25,000 nt of DNA from NCBI GenBank assembly GCA_003427395.1, contig BFEA01000515.1:818939-843938 (forward strand), read 5' to 3'. This document shows, piece by piece, positions 1 through 8,694 of this stretch. Both the position numbers and the translations under genes were made by a program. A model generated the notes under the pieces. That model saw only the letters and a list, made by a program, of their open reading frames with translations, did not search any database and was not told the DNA's origin. The stretch's first letter is position 1. Each line of letters starts with the position of its first letter. Source of the stretch: Chara braunii. Taxonomy: Eukaryota; Streptophyta; Charophyceae; Charales; Characeae.

Positions 1-58
<58 letters not shown>

Positions 59-76
59 CGCTCGCTCTCTCTCTCT
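1..76. repeat. (CT)n microsatellite with CTCG interruptions
   Basis: The window opens inside a nearly pure CT dinucleotide run, interrupted near its right end by three CTCG units (about 53-65). The true left end lies outside the window. Similar (CT)n tracts occur at 12993 and 13411, so this repeat class is common in the genome. Confidence 0.97.
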
Positions 77-939
77 TTTTGCAACACCCCGATGCGGGCA
101 GTCCCGCCTCACACCTACGCCAAGTTGTCACCCCGCTTAACCCAAGCATCTCTTTGGTTGGTCACGGTATCTCCTGATGCTGTTCTCCTTGCTGTCTTCT
201 GATGGCCTGGATGGGGAAGCTAGGCTGAACTTTATCTGTTATGTATTTGTTTGGTCACTCGGGCTTCAAGATAGATAGCCATGTGTCCCTTCTCCTCTCC
301 TCTCTTTTCCTTCCAGACTTGTTTTCCGTCCATTCTTCTCCATTTTCTCTTCCTCTCTCCTCTTCATCTTCCCCTTCTCCTCTCTCTTCTTTCTTCCCTC
401 TTCCTCTTCCTCTGGCCCCTTTTCCATCGTCTCCTATCTTGAAGCACCATCACATGGCTACCTCGGCCTCGGGCCTGAGACCTAAAATTCTGAAAACACA
501 AAAAAGCGCAATTTATCAACGGCAGGCCCAACGTTTGACGTTTTCGCCTCGTTTTCTTGTGGCGGCAAGTTTCGGACTGCAAGGGTAGCGGTTTAACTCC
601 TTTGAAGATTCACAATTTCTTTAGCTTTATCCCTGTGTCCTTATGTGTGTGAGTCATCCCAATCATAATGTGGCCCTCTTAGTCCTCTGAATCGTCGTCC
701 CTTTGCCTTCATTATTCATCTGACTGTTGAATCATGGAATGGCTGAGAGCAGACAACATATTAGTACGAGTAGTGGCTATGTTGTCGGCCGTGCTTATTA
801 GAGTCTTCATCATTGCACTTAGGTATAGCATACCTCATAGTGCCATGGACACCTCAGTCAACCATAGACATCTCACTCAAGCTAAGGACTCTCAACTAGT
901 AGACTAGAGCATCAAGTATCCACACAAAAATTCTCAGTG
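77..939. other. Intergenic stretch, no gene recognised
   Basis: No coding sequence is supported. The plus strand is strongly pyrimidine-rich at about 280-420 (TCTCCTCTTCC-type runs). This creates a spurious 115-codon open frame (241-588) made largely of Ser, Leu, Pro and Phe. The rest is mixed sequence with no repeats, RNA genes or conserved motifs that I can identify. Confidence 0.6.
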
Positions 940-1216
940 AAAAGTCATGAAACCTCCCCGCCACGAAATCTTTTGTGTCCATTTCCCCCCAAGAGGGAAA
1001 AGGTGCCGCAGGGCCCAAAAAATCACTTTTGGCATCAAATTTGCACCCTGCAAAATGCTTTCCCGACATTTTTAAACGCCCAGCAAGGGTGCAAAAATGA
1101 CACCAAAATTTTTTACACGCCCTGCCAGGGTGCAAAAATTTCTACCCTGCAAACCTGAGGCACTTTTTTCCCCGTTTGGAGGGAAGTGGGTACAGCAGAG
1201 AGGTTTCATGACTTTT
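940..1216. mobile_element. MITE-like element with terminal inverted repeats (277 bp)
   Basis: The left end AAAAGTCATGAAACCTC (940-956) is repeated as its exact reverse complement at 1200-1216. Beyond the perfect 17 bp the inverted similarity continues imperfectly to about 75 bp per arm, for example CATTTCCCCCCAAGAGGGAAAAGGTGCC on the left against the complement of GGCAC, TTTTTTCCCC, GTTTGGAGGGAAG on the right. The interior has several copies of a CAGGGTGCAAA-like motif in both orientations (near 1043, 1083, 1123, 1143). There is no coding capacity. Small size, TIRs and no ORF fit a non-autonomous DNA transposon. I could not find a convincing target-site duplication, so the superfamily is undetermined. 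Confidence 0.7.
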
Positions 1217-1625
1217 CCCGTATCAGTTCTTTACCTTTTCTCATCTCATTCCCCTATGTCTGAGGTATAGTGACTTGTGGCTATGTGCTAGCTCCTACCT
1301 ACCAGTGGATTTGTCCCCCTGAAGAATCTCGCGTCGGGGTATTGGCCGTGAGATTGTGGTTTGTTCATTAGGATTTGGCAATTTGCAATCAACCTGTGCG
1401 ACTTCTTTTCCCCTGTGCATGTGCATGCGTGATCGAGTGTGCCTACTGGTGTATCTGCTTTCTCGCGGCTCTCACGCGTAGGCAGTCTCACCGGACTGTC
1501 CTCTTCTCTTCCTCGGAATGCATCCGGAGACTAGGTTTTGCTGTGGGACCGCACAAGTTGGCAATTTCTCGGGGATTTGCCTATCTCACAATTGGTAGGT
1601 CGTGGGGGCATTACATTTTCCCTAT
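1217..1625. other. Intergenic stretch, nothing recognised
   Basis: This is mixed-composition DNA between the inverted-repeat element and the ATCCGG cluster. Overlapping open frames of 67 and 84 codons on opposite strands have no recognisable domain, and neither is supported as a gene. Confidence 0.55.
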
Positions 1626-1629
1626 GTAG

Positions 1630-2036
1630 AAAATCCGGATATCCGGCAGGCCATTTTATCCGGAATTTTCAATCCGGATGAAAATTCCGGATTAATTCCG
1701 GATATGGAAAAATCCGGCCCTACGCAAAATATTTTTTTTCACCAAAAAAAAAAAAAATTCAAACAAAAACTGTGAACAACAATTTATGTTGTTCACATCA
1801 ACGATACAAACAACTTTTGGCTTGAGGCCATTGTTGATATCTCAACAGGTAAGAAGATAAAAATATAAAACAGAAAAAGAAAATAATATTTGGATAAAAA
1901 ATTATAAAACGAATCAAGCATCCCCCCTCTAAACCCCTTCATTCCCTATCTTACCCCCTTTCAACCCTTCCATGACTTATCAAACTTTTTATGAAATAAG
2001 AACATAGTTCTATTGTATTTTGCATGTGCAATATGA

Positions 2037-2071
<35 letters not shown>

Positions 2072-2154
2072 GCCATTTTTTTAATCATCCGGATTTCCGG
2101 ATAATCCTAGCCCCCGATAATCCGGCCAGATAATCCGACCAGATTATCCAGCCA
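1630..2154. repeat. ATCCGG-motif clusters flanking an A/T-rich core (possible non-autonomous element)
   Basis: TCCGG motifs in ATCCGG and TTCCGG contexts are concentrated in two clusters, 1632-1716 (about seven) and 2088-2124 (about three). They enclose some 370 bp of A/T-rich DNA with a 32-bp poly(T) at 2039-2070. Both clusters contain GGCCATTTT followed closely by ATCCGG in the same orientation. The right cluster ends in three 13-bp tandem units, GATAATCCGGCCA, GATAATCCGACCA and GATTATCCAGCCA (2116-2154). Clustered short subterminal motifs are typical of transposase-binding ends in some DNA transposons. No clean terminal inverted repeat or target duplication was found, so calling it an element is inference. 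Confidence 0.45.
2039..2070. repeat. poly(T) homopolymer
   Basis: A continuous run of 32 T. It sits inside the A/T-rich core of the ATCCGG region and could be the A-tail of a minus-strand retroposed insertion, but no such body is recognisable to its left. Confidence 0.9.
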
Positions 2155-2283
2155 GGTATGCCGTGCTACACAGCATTTTCCAATTTGCTACCCCTGTGTG
2201 GCTGCGCAACATAGGAAAAATGGCGAACGGCAAGTCACGAAGGAGTCAAAATTTGGTGTTTTGCCCCCAGCCCGGTCACTTTC

Positions 2284-2321
2284 CTGTCTCTTATACACAT
2301 CTAGATGTGTATAAGAGACAG
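2284..2321. other. Nextera/Tn5 mosaic-end junction adapter (sequencing artefact)
   Basis: Positions 2284-2302 are CTGTCTCTTATACACATCT and 2303-2321 are its exact reverse complement AGATGTGTATAAGAGACAG. This 38-bp palindrome is two abutting 19-bp Tn5 mosaic ends, the circularisation junction used in Nextera mate-pair libraries. In translation it gives the well-known contaminant peptide VSYTHLDVYKRQ on either strand. It is not biological sequence. The DNA left and right of it may have been joined only because an untrimmed read bridged it. Confidence 0.98.
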
Positions 2322-2398
2322 GTACACAGTGTTGCGGGATCTCCGTGCTGGGGTGGGATGAAGTGCTCATGTTGGGGCTTCACTTTCACCCCAGCCCA

Positions 2399-2612
2399 CT
2401 TAGCCTTATGGTTAGGTGTTAGCCTGCCAAGCCTTTGGCTGTGTGTTCGACTTTTGTATTCGGATTGCACAAGCACTGTACACTGACGGATAAGATGAGA
2501 AAGTACTTAGCCTTATGGTTAGGTGTTAGCCTGCCAAGCCTTTGGCTGCGTGTTCGACTCTTGTATTCGGATTGCACAAGCACTGTACACTGACGGATAA
2601 GATGAGAAAGTA
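2399..2612 (+). repeat. 107-bp tandem duplication with tRNA-like box A/box B
   Basis: Units 2399-2505 and 2506-2612 directly abut and differ at only two positions that I see. Each holds TAGCCTTATGG (2401-2411, 2508-2518), close to a tRNA box A. It is followed 42 bp later by GTGTTCGACTT or GTGTTCGACTC (2443-2453, 2550-2560), close to box B. The stems of a functional tRNA do not form well, so this is better read as a tRNA-derived, SINE-like head than as a tRNA gene. The near-identity and the adapter about 80 bp upstream make an assembly-generated duplication possible. Confidence 0.7.
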
Positions 2613-2634
2613 TGGGCCTCAGCCCCACCACTCA

Positions 2635-2702
2635 CACCAATATGCAAAAAGAGAATGAATCTTCCACTCACCAATATGCAAAAAGAGAATGAATCTTCCA
2701 CT
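2635..2702. repeat. 34-bp perfect tandem duplication
   Basis: Two identical abutting 34-bp units, 2635-2668 and 2669-2702, each beginning CACCAATATGCAAAAAGAG. They lie just downstream of the 107-bp duplication and the adapter. Confidence 0.93.
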
Positions 2703-2920
2703 AGCACACAGACAGGTGCCCGCCTTGGTAGTGTTGCGGCGAGGCCCTATGACATCTCCTCCCTCGGGCTGGAGACGCCCTTAGGGCCCGGCCACACCAC
2801 TCTCCAAATGTGAAATAGACGAAAATGTGTTGGGTACATCTGACCATGTTTTAAGGACACGTTCATTCTCATTTTGCACATTTCGAGACGATGCCCTTAG
2901 ACGGCTGTGGCGCATCGGTC

Positions 2921-3073
2921 ACACGGGTGTAAGAATGCGGTATTCAATTGGGATGGCAATGTTGACCGGGGGCATCCGGGGCCTGGTCGCTCCACACGCA
3001 CAGCATGGCTACCCCAGTGCCCTGGCCAACATTGCTGCCCCAATTGAATACCCCGTTCTTACACTTGTGTGGG
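2921..3073. mobile_element. Foldback (hairpin) element, MITE-like
   Basis: The left arm (about 2921-2983) and right arm (about 3010-3073) are imperfect inverted copies. Shared core strings are GTGTAAGAA, CGGTATTCAATTGGG (with one mismatch) and GCAATGTTG. The arms are about 60 bp each and the spacer about 25 bp, so the whole element could fold into one long hairpin. It has no coding capacity. Hairpin MITEs and foldback elements have this architecture. No target-site duplication was identified. Confidence 0.6.
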
Positions 3074-3602
3074 TAGGTATCAGCAGTCTGGCCGCTCCAG
3101 TTGTTCACAGCCAGAGGCTGCGCTTACCTAGGTTGTCTTTTGTCGTTTTGTGTCGGTTTCTTTTTCAGGAAATGTCGACGACTTCAAATGCGGTTTGCCA
3201 GGGTCTTCTTCGGGGTTTAGGGAATGGTGGCAAGGGTGCAGTCGCGGCTAGGAGACGGACCGGTAGTGCGAGCGGTCGTGCCAGGCTTTGGTGAGTGCAC
3301 GTCCAGAGGTCCTTTCATTTGGTCGTTTGGCCTTGTGGTGGACGGCAGCCAGTTTCCTTTTTGGGTGGAGGGTTGAGTCTTTTTTTGGTCTTTTGTTGGG
3401 GGCTCTTCGGTGGTTCTTTTGTGGGGAACTTGTAGAAGTAGTAAGTAGTGGGGTGCGATCGATCGAGACGACACGACTCAAGTGATTTGGCCCTTTGGCC
3501 GCTTGAGTTCCTGAAATCTTTATGGATTTTTTTTTTTTTTCCTCTGAATTATTTGGAACACGTCTAGATTCTGCGAAAGCTCCCCCGTCAACTGCGAGGA
3601 CC

Positions 3603-3674
3603 GGGGCTAGGTCCCACTTCGCCGAAACTTGGCCGACGATGGGGCTAGGGCCCACTTCACCGAAACTTGGCCGA
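3603..3674. repeat. Two tandem units with a 38-bp period
   Basis: GGGGCTAGGTCCCACTTCG at 3603 and GGGGCTAGGGCCCACTTCA at 3641 begin two near-identical segments, each ending in CGAAACTTGGCCGA. They lie in the spacer between the first and second units of the larger tandem family. Confidence 0.85.
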
Positions 3675-4240
3675 TACAGAGTCAATCGAATCGTCTTGTC
3701 TCAGTTCGCAGCCAGAGGCTGCGCTTACCTCGGTTGCTTTTTGTCGTTTAGTGTCGGTTTCTTTTTCGGGAAATGTCGTGGACTCCAAATGAGGTTTGGC
3801 GGGGTGTTTTTGGGCTTTAACGAAAGGTGGGAAGGGTGCCGTCGCAGCTAGGAGACGGACCGGTAGTGCGAGTGGTCGTGGCAGGCTTTGGGGAGTGCAC
3901 GTCCAGAGGTCGTTTCATTCGGTCGGTCGGGCATGTGTGGGCGGCGGCCAGGTTTCCTTTTCGGGTGGAGGGTTGAGCCTTTCCTTGGGGGCTGTCGGGG
4001 GTTCTTTTGGATGTGGACTGGACTGGGGATGGAAATGAGTCGACGAGATGATTTAATGAGTCGATGAGGGTTGATTTTTTTAATTTGTATTTTTTTTAGT
4101 TCGTTTCGCTATTTTTGGAGGTCTTTTGGGCTTTTGGAGTGGATTGTGCACTGGAATCGAACTTGCGTCTGGGTGCTTTTTATGGTTTTTGCGCGGGGGT
4201 TCGCTTTTTCTTTTTCTTTGCTTTTTCTTTTCTTTGTCTT

Positions 4241-4436
4241 TGGGTTTCGAACTTGGGTCTAGATCGAATCGAACTTTGGTCTTTCTATGGGTACACCTGG
4301 GGGGAAGTCGTAGTGGGGCCCCGTCGACGACTCAAGCGTGAACTTGGTAATGAATTGGGTAAGTGGGATTTGGCCGCTGGAGTTGAATGGGTCTTTGGGT
4401 TTCGAACTTGGGTCTAGATTGAATCGAACTTGGGTC
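4241..4436. repeat. Direct repeat of about 41 bp separated by 155 bp
   Basis: GGGTTTCGAACTTGGGTC followed by TAGATCGAATCGAACTT at about 4241-4281 recurs at about 4396-4436 with few differences. TTCGAAC and ATCGAAC resemble reverse-oriented tRNA box B sequence, which also occurs near 6040. These segments may therefore come from the same tRNA-like source as the heads at 4981, 5566 and 6064. Confidence 0.6.
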
Positions 4437-4980
4437 TATGGGTTCTGCATTTTTCCTTGGAACATGTTCGCAGCCAGAGGCCGCGCTTACCTCGGTTGTT
4501 TTTTGTCGTTTTGTGTCATTTTCTTGTTCGGGAAATGTTGTGAACTCTAATCGAGGTTTGGCGGGGTGGTTTTGGGCTCAGGGAAAGGTGGGAAGGGTGA
4601 TGTCGCGGCTAGGAGACGGACCGGTAGTGTGAGAGGTCGTGCCAGGCTTTTGGGAGTGCATGTCCAAAGGGTTTTTCATGAGGTCGCTCGGGCGTGCGAT
4701 GGGCAGCGGCCAGGTTTCCTTTTTGGGCCGAGGGTCGAGGGTTTTTTGGGGGGACGTCGGGGGTTCTGGGGGGTAACGGTCTTGTCTTTCTTGACATACA
4801 TTGGTCGAGGATGAGTTTCAATCAATTTTTTTTTATATATAGCATCGTTGACGATTCAATGCTGGGTTGCCGTTCCTTGGGTTGATTTTTTTTTTTTTTT
4901 TAATTTCGTTTTGTTCTTGTTGTTTGGAGGTGTTCTTAAGGAATGGATTCTGGAGTGGATTCTAACTTGGGTGTGTAACC

Positions 4981-5050
4981 GAAGAGCATAGCTCAGTGGG
5001 TATAGCAATGTGAAGTGTTGAAATACAAACCGGTGTTCGAATCTTTGTGT
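4981..5050 (+). repeat. tRNA-like (SINE-like) head, copy A
   Basis: TAGCTCAGTGG (4989-4999) matches tRNA box A and GTGTTCGAATC (5033-5043) matches box B, 44 bp apart start to start. The D-arm partly forms (GCT with AGC), but the anticodon and T stems do not pair well. It is therefore a tRNA-derived sequence, not a working tRNA gene. It lies directly before the fourth core unit of the tandem family. Confidence 0.65.
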
Positions 5051-5565
5051 TGTTTCAAATCGCTTACCTCGGTTGGTTTTTGTCGTTTTGTGTCCTTTTC
5101 TTTTTCCGGAAATGTCATGGACTCTGATGGAAGTTTGGCGGGGTGGTTTTGGGCTTTCAAGAAAGGTGGGAAGGGTGCGGTTGTGGCTAGGAGACGGACT
5201 GGTAGTATGAGTGGCCGTGGCAGGCTTTGGGGAGTGCGCGTCCAAAGGGTTTTTCATGAGGTCGGTCAGGCGTGCCATGGGCTGCGGCCAGGTTTCCTTT
5301 TTGGGCCGAGGGTCGAGGTTTTTTTTGGGGGACGTCGGGGGTTCTGTGGGGTGACAGTCTTGTCTTTCTTGACATACATTGGTCGAGGATGAGTTTCAAT
5401 TTTTTTTTTTTTTTTTTTTTATAGCATCATTGACGATTCAATGCTGGGTTGCCGTTCCTGGGGTTGATTTTTTTTTTTTTTTTTTTAATTTCGTTTTGTT
5501 CTTGTTGTTTGGAGGTGTTCTGGAGGAATGGATTCTGGAGTGGATTCAAACTTCGGTCTGTAACC

Positions 5566-5632
5566 GAAGAGCATAGCTCAGTGGGTATAGCAATGTGAAG
5601 TGTTGAAATACAGACCCGTGTTCGAATCTTTT
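5566..5632 (+). repeat. tRNA-like (SINE-like) head, copy B
   Basis: Box A-like sequence is at 5574-5584 and box B-like at 5618-5628, with the same 44-bp spacing as copies A and C. The preceding CTTCGGTCTGTAACCGAAG (5551-5569) is a small inverted repeat. The head runs into the fifth, shortened core unit. Confidence 0.65.
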
Positions 5633-6063
5633 TGTCGTTTTCTTTTTCGGGAAATGTCGTGGACTCTAATTGAGGTTTGGCGGGGTGGTTTTGGGCTTTA
5701 GGAAAAGGTGGGAAGGGTGCGGTCGCGGCTAGGAGACGGACTGGTTGTGTGCCGGCTCAGTTTTTTTTTTCTTTTTTTTTCGCTTTGCTTTATCTTGAAA
5801 GGGTCGACGGCCTTGCTTTTTTTTTTTTTTTTTTTTTTTGAAAGGAGCCACGGTCTTGTCTTTCTTGACATACATTGGTCGAGGATTAGTTTCAATCTTT
5901 TTTTTTTTTTTTTTTAAATAGCATAGTTGACGATTCAATGCTGGGTTGCCATTCCTTGGGTTGATTTTTTTGTTTTTGTTTTTTTAGTTCGTTTTGCTCT
6001 TGTTGTTTGGAGGTGTTCTGGAGGAATGGATTCTAGAGTGGATTCGAACTTGGGTCTGTAACT

Positions 6064-6130
6064 GAAGAGCGTAGCTCAGTGGGTATAGCAATGTGAAGTG
6101 TTGAAATACAGACCAGTATTCGAATCCAGA
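6064..6130 (+). repeat. tRNA-like (SINE-like) head, copy C
   Basis: Box A-like sequence is at 6072-6082 and box B-like at 6116-6126 (GTATTCGAATC), again 44 bp apart. Just upstream, GGATTCGAACTTGGGTCTGT (about 6037-6057) reads on the minus strand as a second T-arm-like sequence (ACAGACCCAAGTTCGAATCC), so tRNA-like halves face each other here. No core unit follows, so this is the right end of the tandem family. Confidence 0.62.
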
Positions 6131-6324
6131 TGATGCAAAACTTCATGACTAGAAGCAAATACAAAAGGCCGCTTCGCTTTTCATTGCGTGGACCATCAAC
6201 CCCTCTGCCCTGGCTGCTCCCCTGCGCTACGCGCGGTTACAGTACCTAATTTCATTTCTTTTTTGTCTCGATGTTGTGTTGACGCAGTAGAGAAGACGAG
6301 TGAAAATCCAGGGATCAAGGGGAC

Positions 6325-6609
6325 CTAGAAGTAAGCGGGCTTGGTTATCTGGCTGTATGCTGCAGAGGGATCATAATGGATACAATATGGGCAGCAAGGA
6401 ACGCCTGCATTTTTAGAGGAGAAACTATGTCACTCAGCCAACAGCAGGCACGTATCAAAATGAACATAAGACTTATTATACGTGCAGACTCGCTCCGGAA
6501 GAACTTCATATGGTTCAGCAAGACATGGGTGAGAGGTAACCGTTTAGCCTCAATAAATCAGGAGGGCAGAATGGTCATTTGCACATGGCTATCAGCCACC
6601 CATGACTGA
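6325..6609 (+). pseudogene. C-terminal remnant of a non-LTR retrotransposon polyprotein
   Basis: The frame runs open from upstream of the ATG at 6376 to a TGA at 6607-6609. It contains DTIWAARNACIFRGE, which has the W-x-x-R-N-x-x-x-F pattern seen in the far C-terminal region of plant LINE reverse transcriptase ORFs, after the RNase H or zinc-knuckle part. The following residues (SLSQQQARIKMNIRLII) are also of that type. About 350 bp of non-coding sequence and then an A-rich tail (6957-6978) follow, as expected for a 5'-truncated LINE insertion. No reverse transcriptase motif is left. The assignment rests on a short motif, so a chance resemblance is possible. Confidence 0.42.
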
Positions 6610-6978
6610 CATGGGGATAGTCTGAGCTGGATGTTGTTGGTGAAGGAGGCAGCTGTCTGTGAGTTAAGGTCTTGCTGAATGAAATCTGTTAAATAGGATG
6701 GAATATTATGTGGTTTGACGGATCACAAATGGCTGGACGATTTGAGACAGGTTATTTTTCTATCTGGTTCAGCCACCTTTTCTGAGCTTCAAGTTTACTT
6801 TTGGGAAGTATTTGGCTCTTTTTTGAGAGGTTGGTGGTTTGGGACGCTGGACCCGGTTTCCAGCAAAGTGTTTTTCTTTGGTAACCCCGGGTAGAATTGT
6901 GAGGTCCCAGGCCTCGACCACTATTATCTTTTCGGAATATAATGTGACAACTTCCCAAAAAAAAAAGAAAAAAAAAAA
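6610..6978 (+). mobile_element. Probable LINE 3' UTR and poly(A) tail
   Basis: This non-coding stretch follows the LINE-like stop codon and ends in ten A, a single G and eleven A (6957-6978). A terminal A-tract downstream of a LINE C-terminal fragment is what target-primed reverse transcription leaves. I could not identify a target-site duplication. Confidence 0.4.
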
Positions 6979-7762
6979 GGAGGCGGGCGTGGGTCTCTCC
7001 CTTGGCAATTTTGGTACTTGTCATGTCTGTCGAGAGATGCTTTTCTCTTCAGGTCATACTTTTCTCCCTCCCGCCAGCCGTCCACTGTATATAGGAAGAG
7101 CGGACGAAACAAGGGAGATTGGGAAAGGAGGGACTGCGCGAAAAAAAGAAGTGACAGCACAAAAGAATATGCGACGAAAAGAAGGGACAGCGATTAAGAG
7201 GTTGTGACGAAATGAAGGCGAATGGAGGTGGTATGATGTTGGCAAGAGGAAGGGAGGGAGGGTGAGTATGTCTACGATATAGCAGTAGCTGTAGCGGGTA
7301 GGACAGAACCTGTTATGTGGATAGCACGGGTGCATAACGAGCGTGTTGTACAATTACATACAGTATTTGACGTGAAGCAGGGAAGTTCAGTTATCGGCCT
7401 CGCTAGGTGTAGCCAACAGACTGGAGGGAGTGAAGAAGAAGAAGGACGAGTAGCGCGGATGCTTCGTTGCGTGCAGGTAAGCATGCGACGATCTGGTCCC
7501 TCTGAAGGGGAATTCTGAATTTAGTCTTCGAATTCAGGGCGTTATCATTGTCCTTCTTCAATGTCCCTTCTCCTTCTATTTCCTCCCCTCTTCGTAGAAG
7601 AAATTCTATTTAACCACGCGCCCTTGGAGGGCGGCCGGCTTTCCTCCTCTGCTCATCTTCTGTTCTTGCGTTATGTTCCTCGCTTTCTGTATGTCCTCTC
7701 CACGGCCCGGAAGTTCCCCCTCTCTCTCTTCCCTTCTCTCTGCTCAACCTCTCGCCCGAAGT
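6979..7762. other. Intergenic stretch, purine-rich then pyrimidine-rich
   Basis: The plus strand is strongly purine-biased from 6957 to about 7270 (GAAG, GGGA and AAAA runs) and pyrimidine-biased from about 7535 to 7760 (CTTCTCC and TCTCTC runs). A TATATAG string (7088-7094) and a CAG/GTAAGC string (7472-7480) resemble a TATA box and a 5' splice site. No coding sequence can be tied to them, so no gene is called. Confidence 0.5.
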
Positions 7763-7810
7763 GGCATTTGTTTGACACTCGTTTGGCATTCGTTTGACAT
7801 TCGTTTGGCG
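7763..7810. repeat. 11-bp minisatellite, about four units
   Basis: Consecutive units GTTTGACACTC, GTTTGGCATTC, GTTTGACATTC and GTTTGGCGGCG alternate A/G at one position. The unit preceding them (GGCATTT) is partial. Confidence 0.85.

Positions 7811-8692
<882 letters not shown>

Positions 8693-8694
<2 letters not shown>

Larger units (their letters stand above)
3104..5760 (+). repeat. Degenerate tandem repeat family, five units of about 0.55-0.75 kb
   Basis: A shared core recurs from 3104, 3704, 4466, about 5060 and about 5626. It starts with GCAGCCAGAGGCTGCGCTTACC (a small GCAGCC-AGA-GGCTGC palindrome; the start is lost in the last two units). It runs through TTTTGTCGTTTTGTGTC, GGAAATGTCGTGGACTC, GGCGGGGTGGTTTTGGGC and GGCTAGGAGACGGAC. 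Units 3 and 4 continue into a block with TTTCTTGACATACATTGGTCGAGG, poly(T), TGACGATTCAATGCTGGGTTG and a second poly(T). Unit 5 lacks the middle of the core. Open frames appear in several units on both strands, but they are broken differently in each, so the DNA rather than a protein is what is repeated. Origin is unknown. Confidence 0.75.

Noticed and set aside
241-588. 115-codon open frame on the plus strand
   Set aside because: It is mostly the translation of a pyrimidine-rich low-complexity stretch (Ser/Leu/Pro/Phe) with no domain.
2163-2486. Open frames on both strands containing SYTHLDVYKRQ
   Set aside because: They read through the Tn5 mosaic-end adapter; the peptide is a known contaminant.
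4609-5895. Minus-strand frames starting MKLILDQCMSRKTR in several tandem units
   Set aside because: The shared start reflects DNA repetition; the frames diverge and break differently, and no coding constraint is visible.
7088-7480. TATATAG and CAG/GTAAGC as promoter and splice donor of a hidden gene
   Set aside because: Such short strings are expected by chance and no exon with a recognisable protein accompanies them.
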